Source of the DNA: Candidatus Thorarchaeota archaeon MP11T_1
Lineage (GTDB): Archaea > Asgardarchaeota > Thorarchaeia > Thorarchaeales > Thorarchaeaceae
Direction: 5' to 3'
DNA: 8,056 nucleotides
NCBI GenBank assembly: GCA_002825515.1
Contig: PJET01000190.1
Location: forward strand, 1 to 8,056
The notes under the pieces are model-generated. The model had not been told where the DNA came from. It did no database searches and saw only the letters and a list, made by a program, of their open reading frames with translations. Both the position numbers and the translations under genes were made by a program. Position 1 is the stretch's first letter, and the number at the start of each line of letters is the position of its first letter. This document shows, in pieces, positions 1-6,022 of the stretch.

Positions 1-266
1 ATTACAAGGCACCCGGCGGCCTCATACGAATTACTGCAGAGGAGGTTGAAGGAAAATTGAACGAGATTGTCATTAGCGGCGATTTCTTCATGCTTCCAAT
101 GGATGCCATTTCTAATCTTGAGAAAACACTCATAGGTGCAAAGACAGAGAATGGAGATATTTTGAGTAGGGCAAAGGAAGCCTATTCAAAATTCAACATT
201 GAGTCGCCTGGCGTCACTCCTGAAGATATCGAAACTGCTGTGAAGCTAGCCTTTGAGCAAAAATGA
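1..266 (+). CDS. Lipoate-protein ligase, C-terminal domain (LplB-like), 5'-truncated
   Basis: The frame is open from base 3 to the TGA at 264-266, giving 87 visible residues; the start lies before the window. The sequence reads YKAPGGLIRIT near the edge, then EIVISGDFFMLP, then a helix-rich tail. This matches the accessory C-terminal domain of lipoate-protein ligases (KxPGGxL...I.GDFF pattern). In Thermoplasma this domain is a separate small protein, LplB, needed with LplA to activate lipoate and attach it to lipoyl domains. Here it could be either a stand-alone LplB, since a start just outside the window would give about 90-100 residues, or the tail of a fused LplA. A TTG at 57 is an internal codon and not a convincing start, because the PGG motif lies upstream of it. 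Lipoylation would serve a glycine-cleavage H protein or 2-oxoacid dehydrogenase E2, neither of which is in view. The domain call is fairly sure; the one- or two-subunit question is open. Confidence 0.7.
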   Translation, partial: YKAPGGLIRITAEEVEGKLNEIVISGDFFMLPMDAISNLEKTLIGAKTENGDILSRAKEAYSKFNIESPGVTPEDIETAVKLAFEQK

Positions 267-288
267 GATAACTTCATTTTAATGAGAA

Positions 289-316
289 GTCGAATCCCTA
301 TACATGAAGGTTCGAC
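289..316 (+). terminator. Weak hairpin after the lipoate-ligase gene
   Basis: GTCGAATC (289-296) can pair with GGTTCGAC (309-316). This gives six Watson-Crick pairs, one G-U pair and a further C-G pair, closing a 12-base loop. It starts 22 bases after the stop codon of the lipoate-ligase gene. No T-run follows, so terminator function is only a possibility. It may equally be a chance inverted repeat. Confidence 0.2.
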
Positions 317-380
317 ATTCCATCTCAGGTGATGAAGAACTATCCATAAGGACGTATGAGAGATTTAATCATCACACGGA

Positions 381-387
381 GAGGAGG
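381..387 (+). promoter_or_regulatory. Shine-Dalgarno site of the GHMP kinase gene
   Basis: GAGGAGG is a near-perfect complement of the 16S rRNA 3' end. It lies 5 bases before the GTG at 393 and 8 bases before a TTG at 396. It fixes the start of the kinase to one of these two adjacent codons. Confidence 0.75.
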
Positions 388-392
388 CAAAA

Positions 393-1484
393 GTGTTGGT
401 TGAAGATTCTCAGTCAAAAGGATTCTTCGTGAGAGCCCCGGGTCGTGTGTGTCTTTTTGGAGAGCACAGTGACTATCTGGGTCTAGATGTGATTGCTGCA
501 GCAATAGATTTGGTAATTGAAATTATTGCCACTCCACGTGATGATAATTGGATTCATGTAGACTACAGCGACTTAGAGATTGTAGACAAATTCTCATTGG
601 ATTCGGAGTTAGAATATCGGAATAAACGAGACTACATCAGGAGCTCATTTAACGTAATGACTAGAAAGGGTTTCAAGCCTAAACATGGATGGAATTTGAG
701 AGTAAGTGGCAACATTCCATTAGCTGCTGGACTATCTAGTTCATCAGCAATGACAGTGGCTGCCATAATGGCAATTGCGAAAATATCTGGGAGAGAGATG
801 TCAAATGAAAATGTTGCTTCGATAGCCTATGACGCAGAGGTTTTAGAGTTTGGAGAGAGTGGTGGAGCTATGGACCATTATGCCTCAGCAGTAGGTGGAA
901 TAATTCATGTAAATATGCTGAACAATTATGTCACGCAACTCCCTGCAAAACTCGGATCAATCATCATTGGAGATTCTGGAGAAAAGAAGAAGGACACAGT
1001 GGGAAACCTTCGTTACATCCGAACAACTGTCGAGCAAGAGTTTGAAGTAATCGCATCGAAGATTGAATCGTTCGATAGGCGAACTACACAAGTGAATAGA
1101 GTCCATGAGCTGAGAAAGAGTAAACCCACAAAGGAGAGAAGTATGGCAGAGGCAGTCCTTCAAAATAGAGACCTCACCTATCGTGCATTGAGATTGTTGC
1201 AGGAAGAGAAACCAAATCCAAAACACATTGGTGATATGCTTAGAGAACACCACGAGATATTGAGAGACGCTCTGAATAGATCTACACCAAAGATTGAACG
1301 AATGATTGATGCAGCATATTCTGCTGGAGCAAGAGGATGCAAAATCAATGGAAGTGGAGGAGGGGGAACAATGATGGCTTATTGTGATGGGAACGAAGCA
1401 GAGATTCTGTCAGCAATCAATGATGTACAGGGAAAAGCATACATTGTAAAAATAGGGACTGGTGCAGCAATAACAAAAGAATAA
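393..1484 (+). CDS. GHMP-family sugar kinase, galactokinase-like
   Basis: This 363-residue protein carries all three GHMP motifs. Motif 1 is PGRVCLFGEHSDY (residues 16-28), close to the galactokinase signature GRVNLIGEHTDY. Motif 2 is the phosphate-binding loop PLAAGLSSSSA (109-119). Motif 3 is KINGSGGGGTMMA (317-329). The GxMDHYASAVGG segment places D161 where galactokinases have their catalytic Asp, and R18 matches the partner Arg. The stretch before motif 3 (HHEILRDALNRSTPKIERM) also follows galactokinases. The enzyme should phosphorylate a sugar hydroxyl, probably C1, with ATP in the cytoplasm. The exact sugar (galactose, arabinose, an N-acetylhexosamine, a uronate or other) cannot be read from the sequence; GEHSDYLG in place of the usual GEHTDYNG hints that it may not be plain galactose. 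The start is GTG, supported by GAGGAGG five bases upstream. No uridylyltransferase or epimerase gene lies next to it. Mevalonate-pathway kinases are less likely given the MDxxAS segment. Confidence 0.85.
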   Translation: MLVEDSQSKGFFVRAPGRVCLFGEHSDYLGLDVIAAAIDLVIEIIATPRDDNWIHVDYSDLEIVDKFSLDSELEYRNKRDYIRSSFNVMTRKGFKPKHGWNLRVSGNIPLAAGLSSSSAMTVAAIMAIAKISGREMSNENVASIAYDAEVLEFGESGGAMDHYASAVGGIIHVNMLNNYVTQLPAKLGSIIIGDSGEKKKDTVGNLRYIRTTVEQEFEVIASKIESFDRRTTQVNRVHELRKSKPTKERSMAEAVLQNRDLTYRALRLLQEEKPNPKHIGDMLREHHEILRDALNRSTPKIERMIDAAYSAGARGCKINGSGGGGTMMAYCDGNEAEILSAINDVQGKAYIVKIGTGAAITKE

Positions 1485-1576
1485 CCTCGAATGTCTTATG
1501 TATCCAGATTGAGTCACCAAGTATATTGAAATACCGGCAAGTCTAGTGCACGAGTCAGAAAGATAGAGGTATTTTC

Positions 1577-2317
1577 ATGCAGAATAATAATTTCTCGAAG
1601 ATACTAGTAGGTGTATCAATAGTCACCATCATCCTTTTTGCACAAATCTCAGGTATCACAGCTGCTAATAACCAAGGTCTTGAGTGGGGTATTGATGTTG
1701 GTGATCGGTTTGACTATGATGTCAAGGTAGAATTCCACAATACATCTTTCGACCTATCGATAGATGGTGAAATGTACATGATCATTAATGCACTGAGTGA
1801 AATTCCAGATGATGTCACAAGCGGTGGACAATTAGCAATTTTCGGCTTGGGTATCAATAGTTACACAACATACTGGGAAAATGGTACCGTAATGGATAGC
1901 GTTTGGCTAAATGAAGCAAATTATGGGAGTCCACTCATTGCATATCCTGTAGGAAATTGGATTTTATTGACTGAGATATTCCAAGATAGCTTGCCTTCTG
2001 CTATAATCACTCAGGACGAAACAATACTGAATCACACTGTAGTAGACATTCCAAATCCAGGAAATGTACATAAAATGGTATTTCTGAAGAACTTTGGTAT
2101 CCCACAATCACAGTTCTATAATGTGACATGGGGTTCAGAAACAACTGTCTTTGTGGAGCTAACATTGACTTCTTGGACAACAGTCGGAGATACCACAACC
2201 TCTGGAACCACAGGTACAACTGTTGGAGAAGGTGATAACACACTCCTACTCATTCTAGGTGTAGGAACTGCAGTCGCAATTGTGATTATTGTGATATTAA
2301 TTATGCGTCGAAGATAG
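1577..2317 (+). CDS. Secreted membrane-anchored surface protein, function unknown
   Basis: I do not recognise a catalytic family in this 246-residue protein. It begins with a signal peptide (hydrophobic residues about 9-23, likely cut near T28-A29-A30). The mature part opens with WGIDVGDRFDYDV, a pattern I associate loosely with secreted Asgard proteins. A beta-rich ectodomain of about 165 residues follows, with four possible N-glycosylation sequons (NTS, NGT, NHT, NVT). Then comes a Thr/Gly-rich stalk (about 198-218), one membrane helix (about 222-243) and a terminal RRR. The predicted topology is ectodomain outside with a short cytoplasmic tail. This layout resembles archaeal surface proteins held by a C-terminal anchor, although no PGF motif is present. 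The ATG is preceded by GAGGT six bases upstream. A weak TATA-like GTATATTGAA (1521-1530) would allow its own transcript. It could be an adhesin, a sensor or an S-layer-associated protein; none of these is supported specifically. Confidence 0.75.
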   Translation: MQNNNFSKILVGVSIVTIILFAQISGITAANNQGLEWGIDVGDRFDYDVKVEFHNTSFDLSIDGEMYMIINALSEIPDDVTSGGQLAIFGLGINSYTTYWENGTVMDSVWLNEANYGSPLIAYPVGNWILLTEIFQDSLPSAIITQDETILNHTVVDIPNPGNVHKMVFLKNFGIPQSQFYNVTWGSETTVFVELTLTSWTTVGDTTTSGTTGTTVGEGDNTLLLILGVGTAVAIVIIVILIMRRR

Positions 2318-2336
2318 ACATGATTATGTAAAGGAT

Positions 2337-2357
2337 AGTCGGCATTAGTCGCCGACT
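2337..2357. terminator. Hairpin between convergent genes, probable terminator
   Basis: AGTCGGC (2337-2343) and GCCGACT (2351-2357) form a perfect 7-bp stem with a 7-base loop. It lies 20 bases after the surface-protein stop and 25 bases after the ftcD stop on the other strand, so it can serve both convergent transcripts. On the plus strand a pyrimidine-rich TCCCTACTTTTC follows, the more convincing terminator side. The minus side is followed only by ATCCTTTACAT. Archaeal termination depends mainly on T-runs, so the role of the stem itself is inferred. Confidence 0.5.
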
Positions 2358-2382
2358 TCCCTACTTTTCATCAATTGATAAT

Positions 2383-3945
2383 CTAAGATGATTCAGCAAG
2401 CTCTTTCATTCGGGCTTCGACTATCTCAAGAATCTCTTCTTTGAGTTTACGACCCTCAATGAGAAGTCTTTCAACTTCCTTTGCAGTCTTGCCTACAAAG
2501 CTCTTGGTTTTGATGTTACCAAGATTGATTCGTACATTGAGTGCTGCACCTTCAATGGCAGCCATGAGCGCATGGGCAGATACTCCAGCATCTGTGATTG
2601 TGTTAATGTTACCCTTCTCTGCTGCAACCCTGGCATGCTGCATTGCACTGAATGAGTGTTGCATTGTAGAAAGAGGAATCTTGGCTGCATGGATAGTGCC
2701 TTTCTCAATAATCTCTGCTTTCTCTTTCTTCTGAGCTTCTGTTTCTTCAGGAAGCTTGAATGCATCCATCACAACATCAAAAGCAGCAGAGTCTTTCTCA
2801 ATCAGATCCATTAGGACTCCACGATCGTACTCTGCAGCATGACGATGCTCTATCATCTTTTCTTTGATACCAGCAAATTTCCTTCCGGAGAGTGAGAGCC
2901 CTGTCACCATGCAAACAAGACCAGCACCATAGGAACCTATTGCAGCAGCAACACTTCCTCCGCCTGGAGTCGCACGTGCTCTTCGGACCTCGTTTCCAAA
3001 CTCGATCATCGACATCTCAGTGAATGTCTTCGTCGTTGGATCGAAACCTCCACCGAGGTAGTAGAGGTCGAGAATCATGGATTCATCAAGTTTCTCAGGC
3101 TGGAGGTAGTATCTCAGTGCATCAAGAAGCGCAAAGAGTGGGACCATCCCAACTATCTCAGTTTCAATGACGTTTGCACCAAAACGACGAGCTTCATTAC
3201 GTACCACCTCTAGTACTTGGTGAATCTTTGTGCGTTTAGGATGTGTAAGATTAAGTGACACCTGCACACAGTTCTTAGCAGGCAAATCAAGACCAATACC
3301 TTGAACATTGACGAATCCCCCAGTCAAACCTCGTACTGCGTCCGCACAGACCTTTGCAACCTCTACATTTGTAGTGTTCAGATTGAAATTAATAGCAACC
3401 AAGAAATTTCGAGCACCAGTAGCTGTAGCTCCAGCAGTTGGGTGTATCTTATTGGGTCCATAGTCAGGCTCCTTATCAGGGTCTTCTCCAATCAACTGTC
3501 TTAAGGCTTCGAACTCGCCCTCACGGATGTTAGGTAGGTCAACTCTATCTGCACGAGTTGCAGACTTGGAATAGAGAAACACTGGAACATTACACTTCTT
3601 TGAGAACTCTTCTGCGAACTCCTTTGAGAGCTCAATGCATTCGCCAATTGTAATGCCATGGAGTGGGATAAAGGGCACGACATCAACAGCACCCATTCGT
3701 GGATGAGCACCCTCATGTTTGGTCAGGTCAATTTTCTCAACGGCAAGCTCAGCAGCTTTCAGTGCGGCATCTTTGACCTGTTGAGGTTCGCCAATGAACG
3801 TAAAGACTGAACGATTATGATCCGGATCAAATTCCACATCTAGAAGCCTAACTCCTTCAACGCTCTTGATAACCTCGGACAGGGCATCAATGATTTTTTT
3901 ATCTCGTCCTTCGGAAAAGTTGGGGACACACTCAACCACTTTCAT
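2383..3945 (-). CDS. ftcD: Bifunctional glutamate formiminotransferase / formimino-THF cyclodeaminase
   Basis: This 520-residue cytoplasmic enzyme has the full fused architecture (human FTCD is about 541). Residues 1 to about 300 are the formiminotransferase: it begins VVECVPNFSEG, and H81 in HEGAHPRMGA matches the catalytic His82 of the pig enzyme. A second subdomain begins near NKIHPTAGATATGARNF. From residue 311 the helical cyclodeaminase follows, with its hallmark RARATPGGGSVAAA and a TDAG segment. It moves the formimino group of formiminoglutamate to THF and then releases ammonia to give 5,10-methenyl-THF, the substrate of the nearby FolD. Start choice: an upstream GTG (3954-3952) lies inside the Shine-Dalgarno GGTGA (3955-3951), so the ATG at 3945, five bases after it, is preferred and matches where family members begin. 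It is last in the fhs-folD-GNAT-ftcD series, 68 bases after the GNAT stop, possibly with its own promoter. No histidine-degradation (hut) genes are visible, so the formimino donor is unproven. Confidence 0.93.
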   Translation of the reverse strand: MKVVECVPNFSEGRDKKIIDALSEVIKSVEGVRLLDVEFDPDHNRSVFTFIGEPQQVKDAALKAAELAVEKIDLTKHEGAHPRMGAVDVVPFIPLHGITIGECIELSKEFAEEFSKKCNVPVFLYSKSATRADRVDLPNIREGEFEALRQLIGEDPDKEPDYGPNKIHPTAGATATGARNFLVAINFNLNTTNVEVAKVCADAVRGLTGGFVNVQGIGLDLPAKNCVQVSLNLTHPKRTKIHQVLEVVRNEARRFGANVIETEIVGMVPLFALLDALRYYLQPEKLDESMILDLYYLGGGFDPTTKTFTEMSMIEFGNEVRRARATPGGGSVAAAIGSYGAGLVCMVTGLSLSGRKFAGIKEKMIEHRHAAEYDRGVLMDLIEKDSAAFDVVMDAFKLPEETEAQKKEKAEIIEKGTIHAAKIPLSTMQHSFSAMQHARVAAEKGNINTITDAGVSAHALMAAIEGAALNVRINLGNIKTKSFVGKTAKEVERLLIEGRKLKEEILEIVEARMKELAESS

Positions 3946-3950
3946 AAGAT

Positions 3951-3955
3951 TCACC
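3951..3955 (-). promoter_or_regulatory. Shine-Dalgarno site that decides the ftcD start
   Basis: On the minus strand GGTGA (3955 to 3951) precedes ATG 3945 by five bases. It contains a GTG that a longest-frame rule would take as the start; a ribosome cannot use the same bases for both roles. Confidence 0.6.
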
Positions 3956-4000
3956 GGTGCCCGCTCGTCGCGTCCATGTACAAAAGCGTTTGGGCAGGCC

Positions 4001-4010
4001 TATAATATCT
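4001..4010 (-). promoter_or_regulatory. TATA-like box, possible ftcD promoter
   Basis: Read on the minus strand, AGATATTATA (4010 to 4001) resembles an archaeal TATA box. It lies about 56 bases before the ATG of ftcD. With initiation about 25 bases downstream, the leader would be near 30 bases and would contain the GGTGA site. It lies just after the stop codon of the GNAT gene, so ftcD could be transcribed both from the operon and alone. The evidence is only the sequence match and spacing. Confidence 0.35.
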
Positions 4011-4013
4011 GAT

Positions 4014-5057
4014 TCACGAGAGATACTTCTTGACTTTCTGTACATCTACTTGATACGAATACTCTTCTCGAATCAGTTTGAAACCCATTCTCTCATTTAT
4101 TGCTAACATTGGCTCATTGGAGGTGGCATTTACTGTTGAAACAAACTTCACCTCAGGATATTCGTGACGGATTTTCAGAAGCATAGCTGCCTTCAACCAC
4201 TTTCCAAGACCTCTGCCACGAAACTTCTCCTGAACTCCAGTGAGATATTGATGCAAAATTGTGGGAGTGGATGGCTCGTAAACAACATCAGTCAGTCCAG
4301 AGATTTCTCCATTCTGCTCTTCCACGACGGCCGTAATCCAAGTTTGTCCTTTCTCTCTTACTTTTTCTTCTCGCGTCCTCCATTCATCAGGTGTGAATAT
4401 ATGATCACCAGTTGTGAGTTCATCACGAGGTGCCTGATTAAACACCTCTGTATAGACATTACAGTAGTCCTCTAGAATTGAATCAGGAATTCTAACATGA
4501 AACTCCAAACTCGATGTTGGAGACCGTTGGGGACCCTCTGTCATCCACTGTTCCATAAGGTCCCAGTCAACATCAATCATATTGAGGTGATTTATTCGTA
4601 CAGCAAGGGCTTCTTTCCCACCAATTTTTTGCATTAGTTCTCTTGAAGCATGATTCAGCAATAAGCCAGTAAACTGGGTCTTATTATTATTCAAAGCATG
4701 TTCATATGCTTCAGCGATGAGATTTCGTGCGATACCCTTCCTACGATGATTTTCATGAACTGCAAGATGAATTCGACAAAATTCTTCATTTCCAGGATAG
4801 GATGCAGCTTCTTCTTTGTAATGTGAACAACGTAACCATGCAACAAATACATGAGGTTCATCCTTTTTCACGACTTTGAATGCTACGACATTTTGAAATA
4901 ACAAGCTGTTAACCATATCAGCTTTGACTACTTCTACACTCGGAACTGGTTTTTCTGGAGACAATTCATTCATGGTTTCAATCGTAAATCTATAGAAAGA
5001 CGCCCAGTCTTCATCACTTGCATTCTCAATGTCAAAGGGATGTATCTCATATTCCAA
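4014..5057 (-). CDS. Tandem GNAT-family N-acetyltransferase
   Basis: With the TTG start at 5057 this is a 347-residue protein of two GNAT domains. In the first (about residues 15-160) the acetyl-CoA loop is RRKGIA (105-110), matching R/QxxGxG/A. In the second (about 185-340) it is RGRGLG (280-285), inside a TGVxxxFRGRGLGKWLK strand-helix, followed by the NATSNEPMLAINERMGF segment (310-326) typical of tandem GNATs such as mycothiol synthase MshD. Both pyrophosphate loops look intact, so neither domain is obviously dead. The substrate is unknown; mycothiol is not expected in archaea. The frame is open up to an ATG at 5159, but that start would overlap folD by 50 bases, and the extra 34 residues look unlike a GNAT start. 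GGGTGG (5070-5065) seven bases before TTG 5057 supports the shorter form. The gene lies 52 bases after folD on the same strand, so cotranscription with the folate genes is likely. A folate-related role is not shown. Confidence 0.8.
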   Translation of the reverse strand: MEYEIHPFDIENASDEDWASFYRFTIETMNELSPEKPVPSVEVVKADMVNSLLFQNVVAFKVVKKDEPHVFVAWLRCSHYKEEAASYPGNEEFCRIHLAVHENHRRKGIARNLIAEAYEHALNNNKTQFTGLLLNHASRELMQKIGGKEALAVRINHLNMIDVDWDLMEQWMTEGPQRSPTSSLEFHVRIPDSILEDYCNVYTEVFNQAPRDELTTGDHIFTPDEWRTREEKVREKGQTWITAVVEEQNGEISGLTDVVYEPSTPTILHQYLTGVQEKFRGRGLGKWLKAAMLLKIRHEYPEVKFVSTVNATSNEPMLAINERMGFKLIREEYSYQVDVQKVKKYLS

Positions 5058-5064
5058 TTGCCTA

Positions 5065-5070
5065 CCACCC
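5065..5070 (-). promoter_or_regulatory. Shine-Dalgarno site supporting a TTG start for the GNAT gene
   Basis: GGGTGG on the minus strand (5070 to 5065) is followed by a 7-base spacer and TTG (5057-5055). It removes the 50-base overlap with folD that the upstream ATG at 5159 would imply. An alternative reading of the purine-rich stretch is TAGG at 5064-5061, closer to the TTG. Confidence 0.55.
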
Positions 5071-5109
5071 TTATATTTGTGGCAATGGAATCTGATGCTT
5101 TGAAATAAA

Positions 5110-6009
5110 TCATTCGAGATTGTTTGGTGAAGTTTGAGCCGAATACGCTGATACAACATTCTTCAAGAGCATCGCAATAGTCATGGGTCCTACTCCACCT
5201 GGGACTGGAGTGATGCATAGCGCCTTCGTTTTTACATTTTCAAAATCCACATCACCATGGGGTGTGGAAACATCAATCACAACAGAGTCTTTCTTGACCA
5301 TATCTTCGGTGATGAAGAACGGGTCATCCTCGCCTGTACGCCGACCAATAGCAGTCACAAGTACATCAGCTTGTCTTGTGAATGACGCAAGATCCTTTGT
5401 CCGTGAATGGCAGACAGTCACTGTTGCATTTCGGTTCAAAAGAAGCATAATGAGAGGCTTTCCAACAATGTTAGATCTGTTGATAATTACTGCGTGTTTG
5501 CCTGAGAGGTCTTTCCATCCAATTCTGTCGAGAATTGTGACGATCCCATGTGGAGTGGCTGCACTGAGGTCCTCCTCACCATAGAAGAGACGGTATACGT
5601 TTGTTGGAGAAAAACCATCAACATCCTTCAGAGGATCAATAGCCCCTATGATTGTCTTCTCATCGATGTGATTAGGGAGAGGCAGTTGAACAAGAATCCC
5701 ATGGACTCTCTTGTCATCATTGAGTTTGGAGAGTAGCTTGAGAAGTTCCTTCTGAGTGGTGGATTCAGGCAGGTCATAGTTTTCAGATAGTATACCAGCT
5801 TTGTTTGAGGCTTTGTGTTTCATTTTGACATACATCTTTGAACCTGGATCCTCACCAACGATAATTGTAACGAGTTTGGGAGGAACTTTGTGTTTCTTAA
5901 TGAGTTGTTCAACCTCATCTTTGACCTCATTCTTCAGACGGTTCGATAGTCTGCGTCCCTTGATGACATGGTCCTCGCAGATTGGTTTTAGTTCATCTTC
6001 TTCAGACAT
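5110..6009 (-). CDS. folD: Methylene-THF dehydrogenase / methenyl-THF cyclohydrolase
   Basis: This 299-residue protein has the complete FolD signature. The catalytic segment is MYVKMKHKA, with Y60 and K64 matching Tyr52 and Lys56 of the human enzyme. GILVQLPLP carries Q108, and PLKDVDGF carries the folate-binding D131. The nucleotide-binding part has INRSNIVGKP (Asn where bacterial enzymes have Gly, as I recall for Thermoplasma FolD), and PVPGGVGPMT closes the family pattern. It interconverts 5,10-methylene-, 5,10-methenyl- and 10-formyl-THF with NAD(P) in the cytoplasm. It thus links Fhs upstream and FTCD downstream. A loop is short: VIDVSTPHGDVDFE replaces the longer VIDVGINR...GDVDFE of most homologues. 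Start choice: ATG 6009 follows AGGTGAT (6020-6014) by four bases. An in-frame GTG at 6018 lies inside that ribosome site and would give 302 residues. The gap after fhs is 13 bases, indicating one transcript and probable translational coupling. Confidence 0.95.
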   Translation of the reverse strand: MSEEDELKPICEDHVIKGRRLSNRLKNEVKDEVEQLIKKHKVPPKLVTIIVGEDPGSKMYVKMKHKASNKAGILSENYDLPESTTQKELLKLLSKLNDDKRVHGILVQLPLPNHIDEKTIIGAIDPLKDVDGFSPTNVYRLFYGEEDLSAATPHGIVTILDRIGWKDLSGKHAVIINRSNIVGKPLIMLLLNRNATVTVCHSRTKDLASFTRQADVLVTAIGRRTGEDDPFFITEDMVKKDSVVIDVSTPHGDVDFENVKTKALCITPVPGGVGPMTIAMLLKNVVSAYSAQTSPNNLE

Positions 6010-6013
6010 TACA

Positions 6014-6020
6014 ATCACCT
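6014..6020 (-). promoter_or_regulatory. Shine-Dalgarno site that decides the folD start
   Basis: AGGTGAT on the minus strand (6020 to 6014) is an excellent anti-16S match four bases before ATG 6009. It begins three bases after the fhs TAA, the usual arrangement for coupled translation within an operon. Confidence 0.7.
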
Positions 6021-6022
6021 AG

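Noticed and set aside
289..322. GGTTCGAC at 309-316, resembling a tRNA T-arm
   Set aside because: The bases needed for a 5-bp T-stem do not pair, and no acceptor, D-arm or anticodon stem can be drawn around it.
304..432. Small plus-strand reading frame of 42 codons starting MKVRHSIS in the gap before the GHMP kinase
   Set aside because: It has no ribosome site before its ATG, and its last 40 bases run through the kinase start in another frame. The kinase's own Shine-Dalgarno site lies within it.
957..1253. Minus-strand frame of 98 codons within the GHMP kinase
   Set aside because: It is antisense to a gene with all family motifs in place, and it has no recognisable protein features.
5058..5159. 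N-terminal extension of the GNAT protein from ATG 5159
   Set aside because: It would overlap folD by 50 bases, lacks a convincing ribosome site and adds residues unlike the family, whereas GGGTGG supports the TTG at 5057.
5183..5584. Plus-strand frame of 133 codons opposite folD
   Set aside because: It is complementary to the conserved FolD PVPGGVGP and nucleotide-binding regions, so the openness is a by-product of codon use on the other strand.
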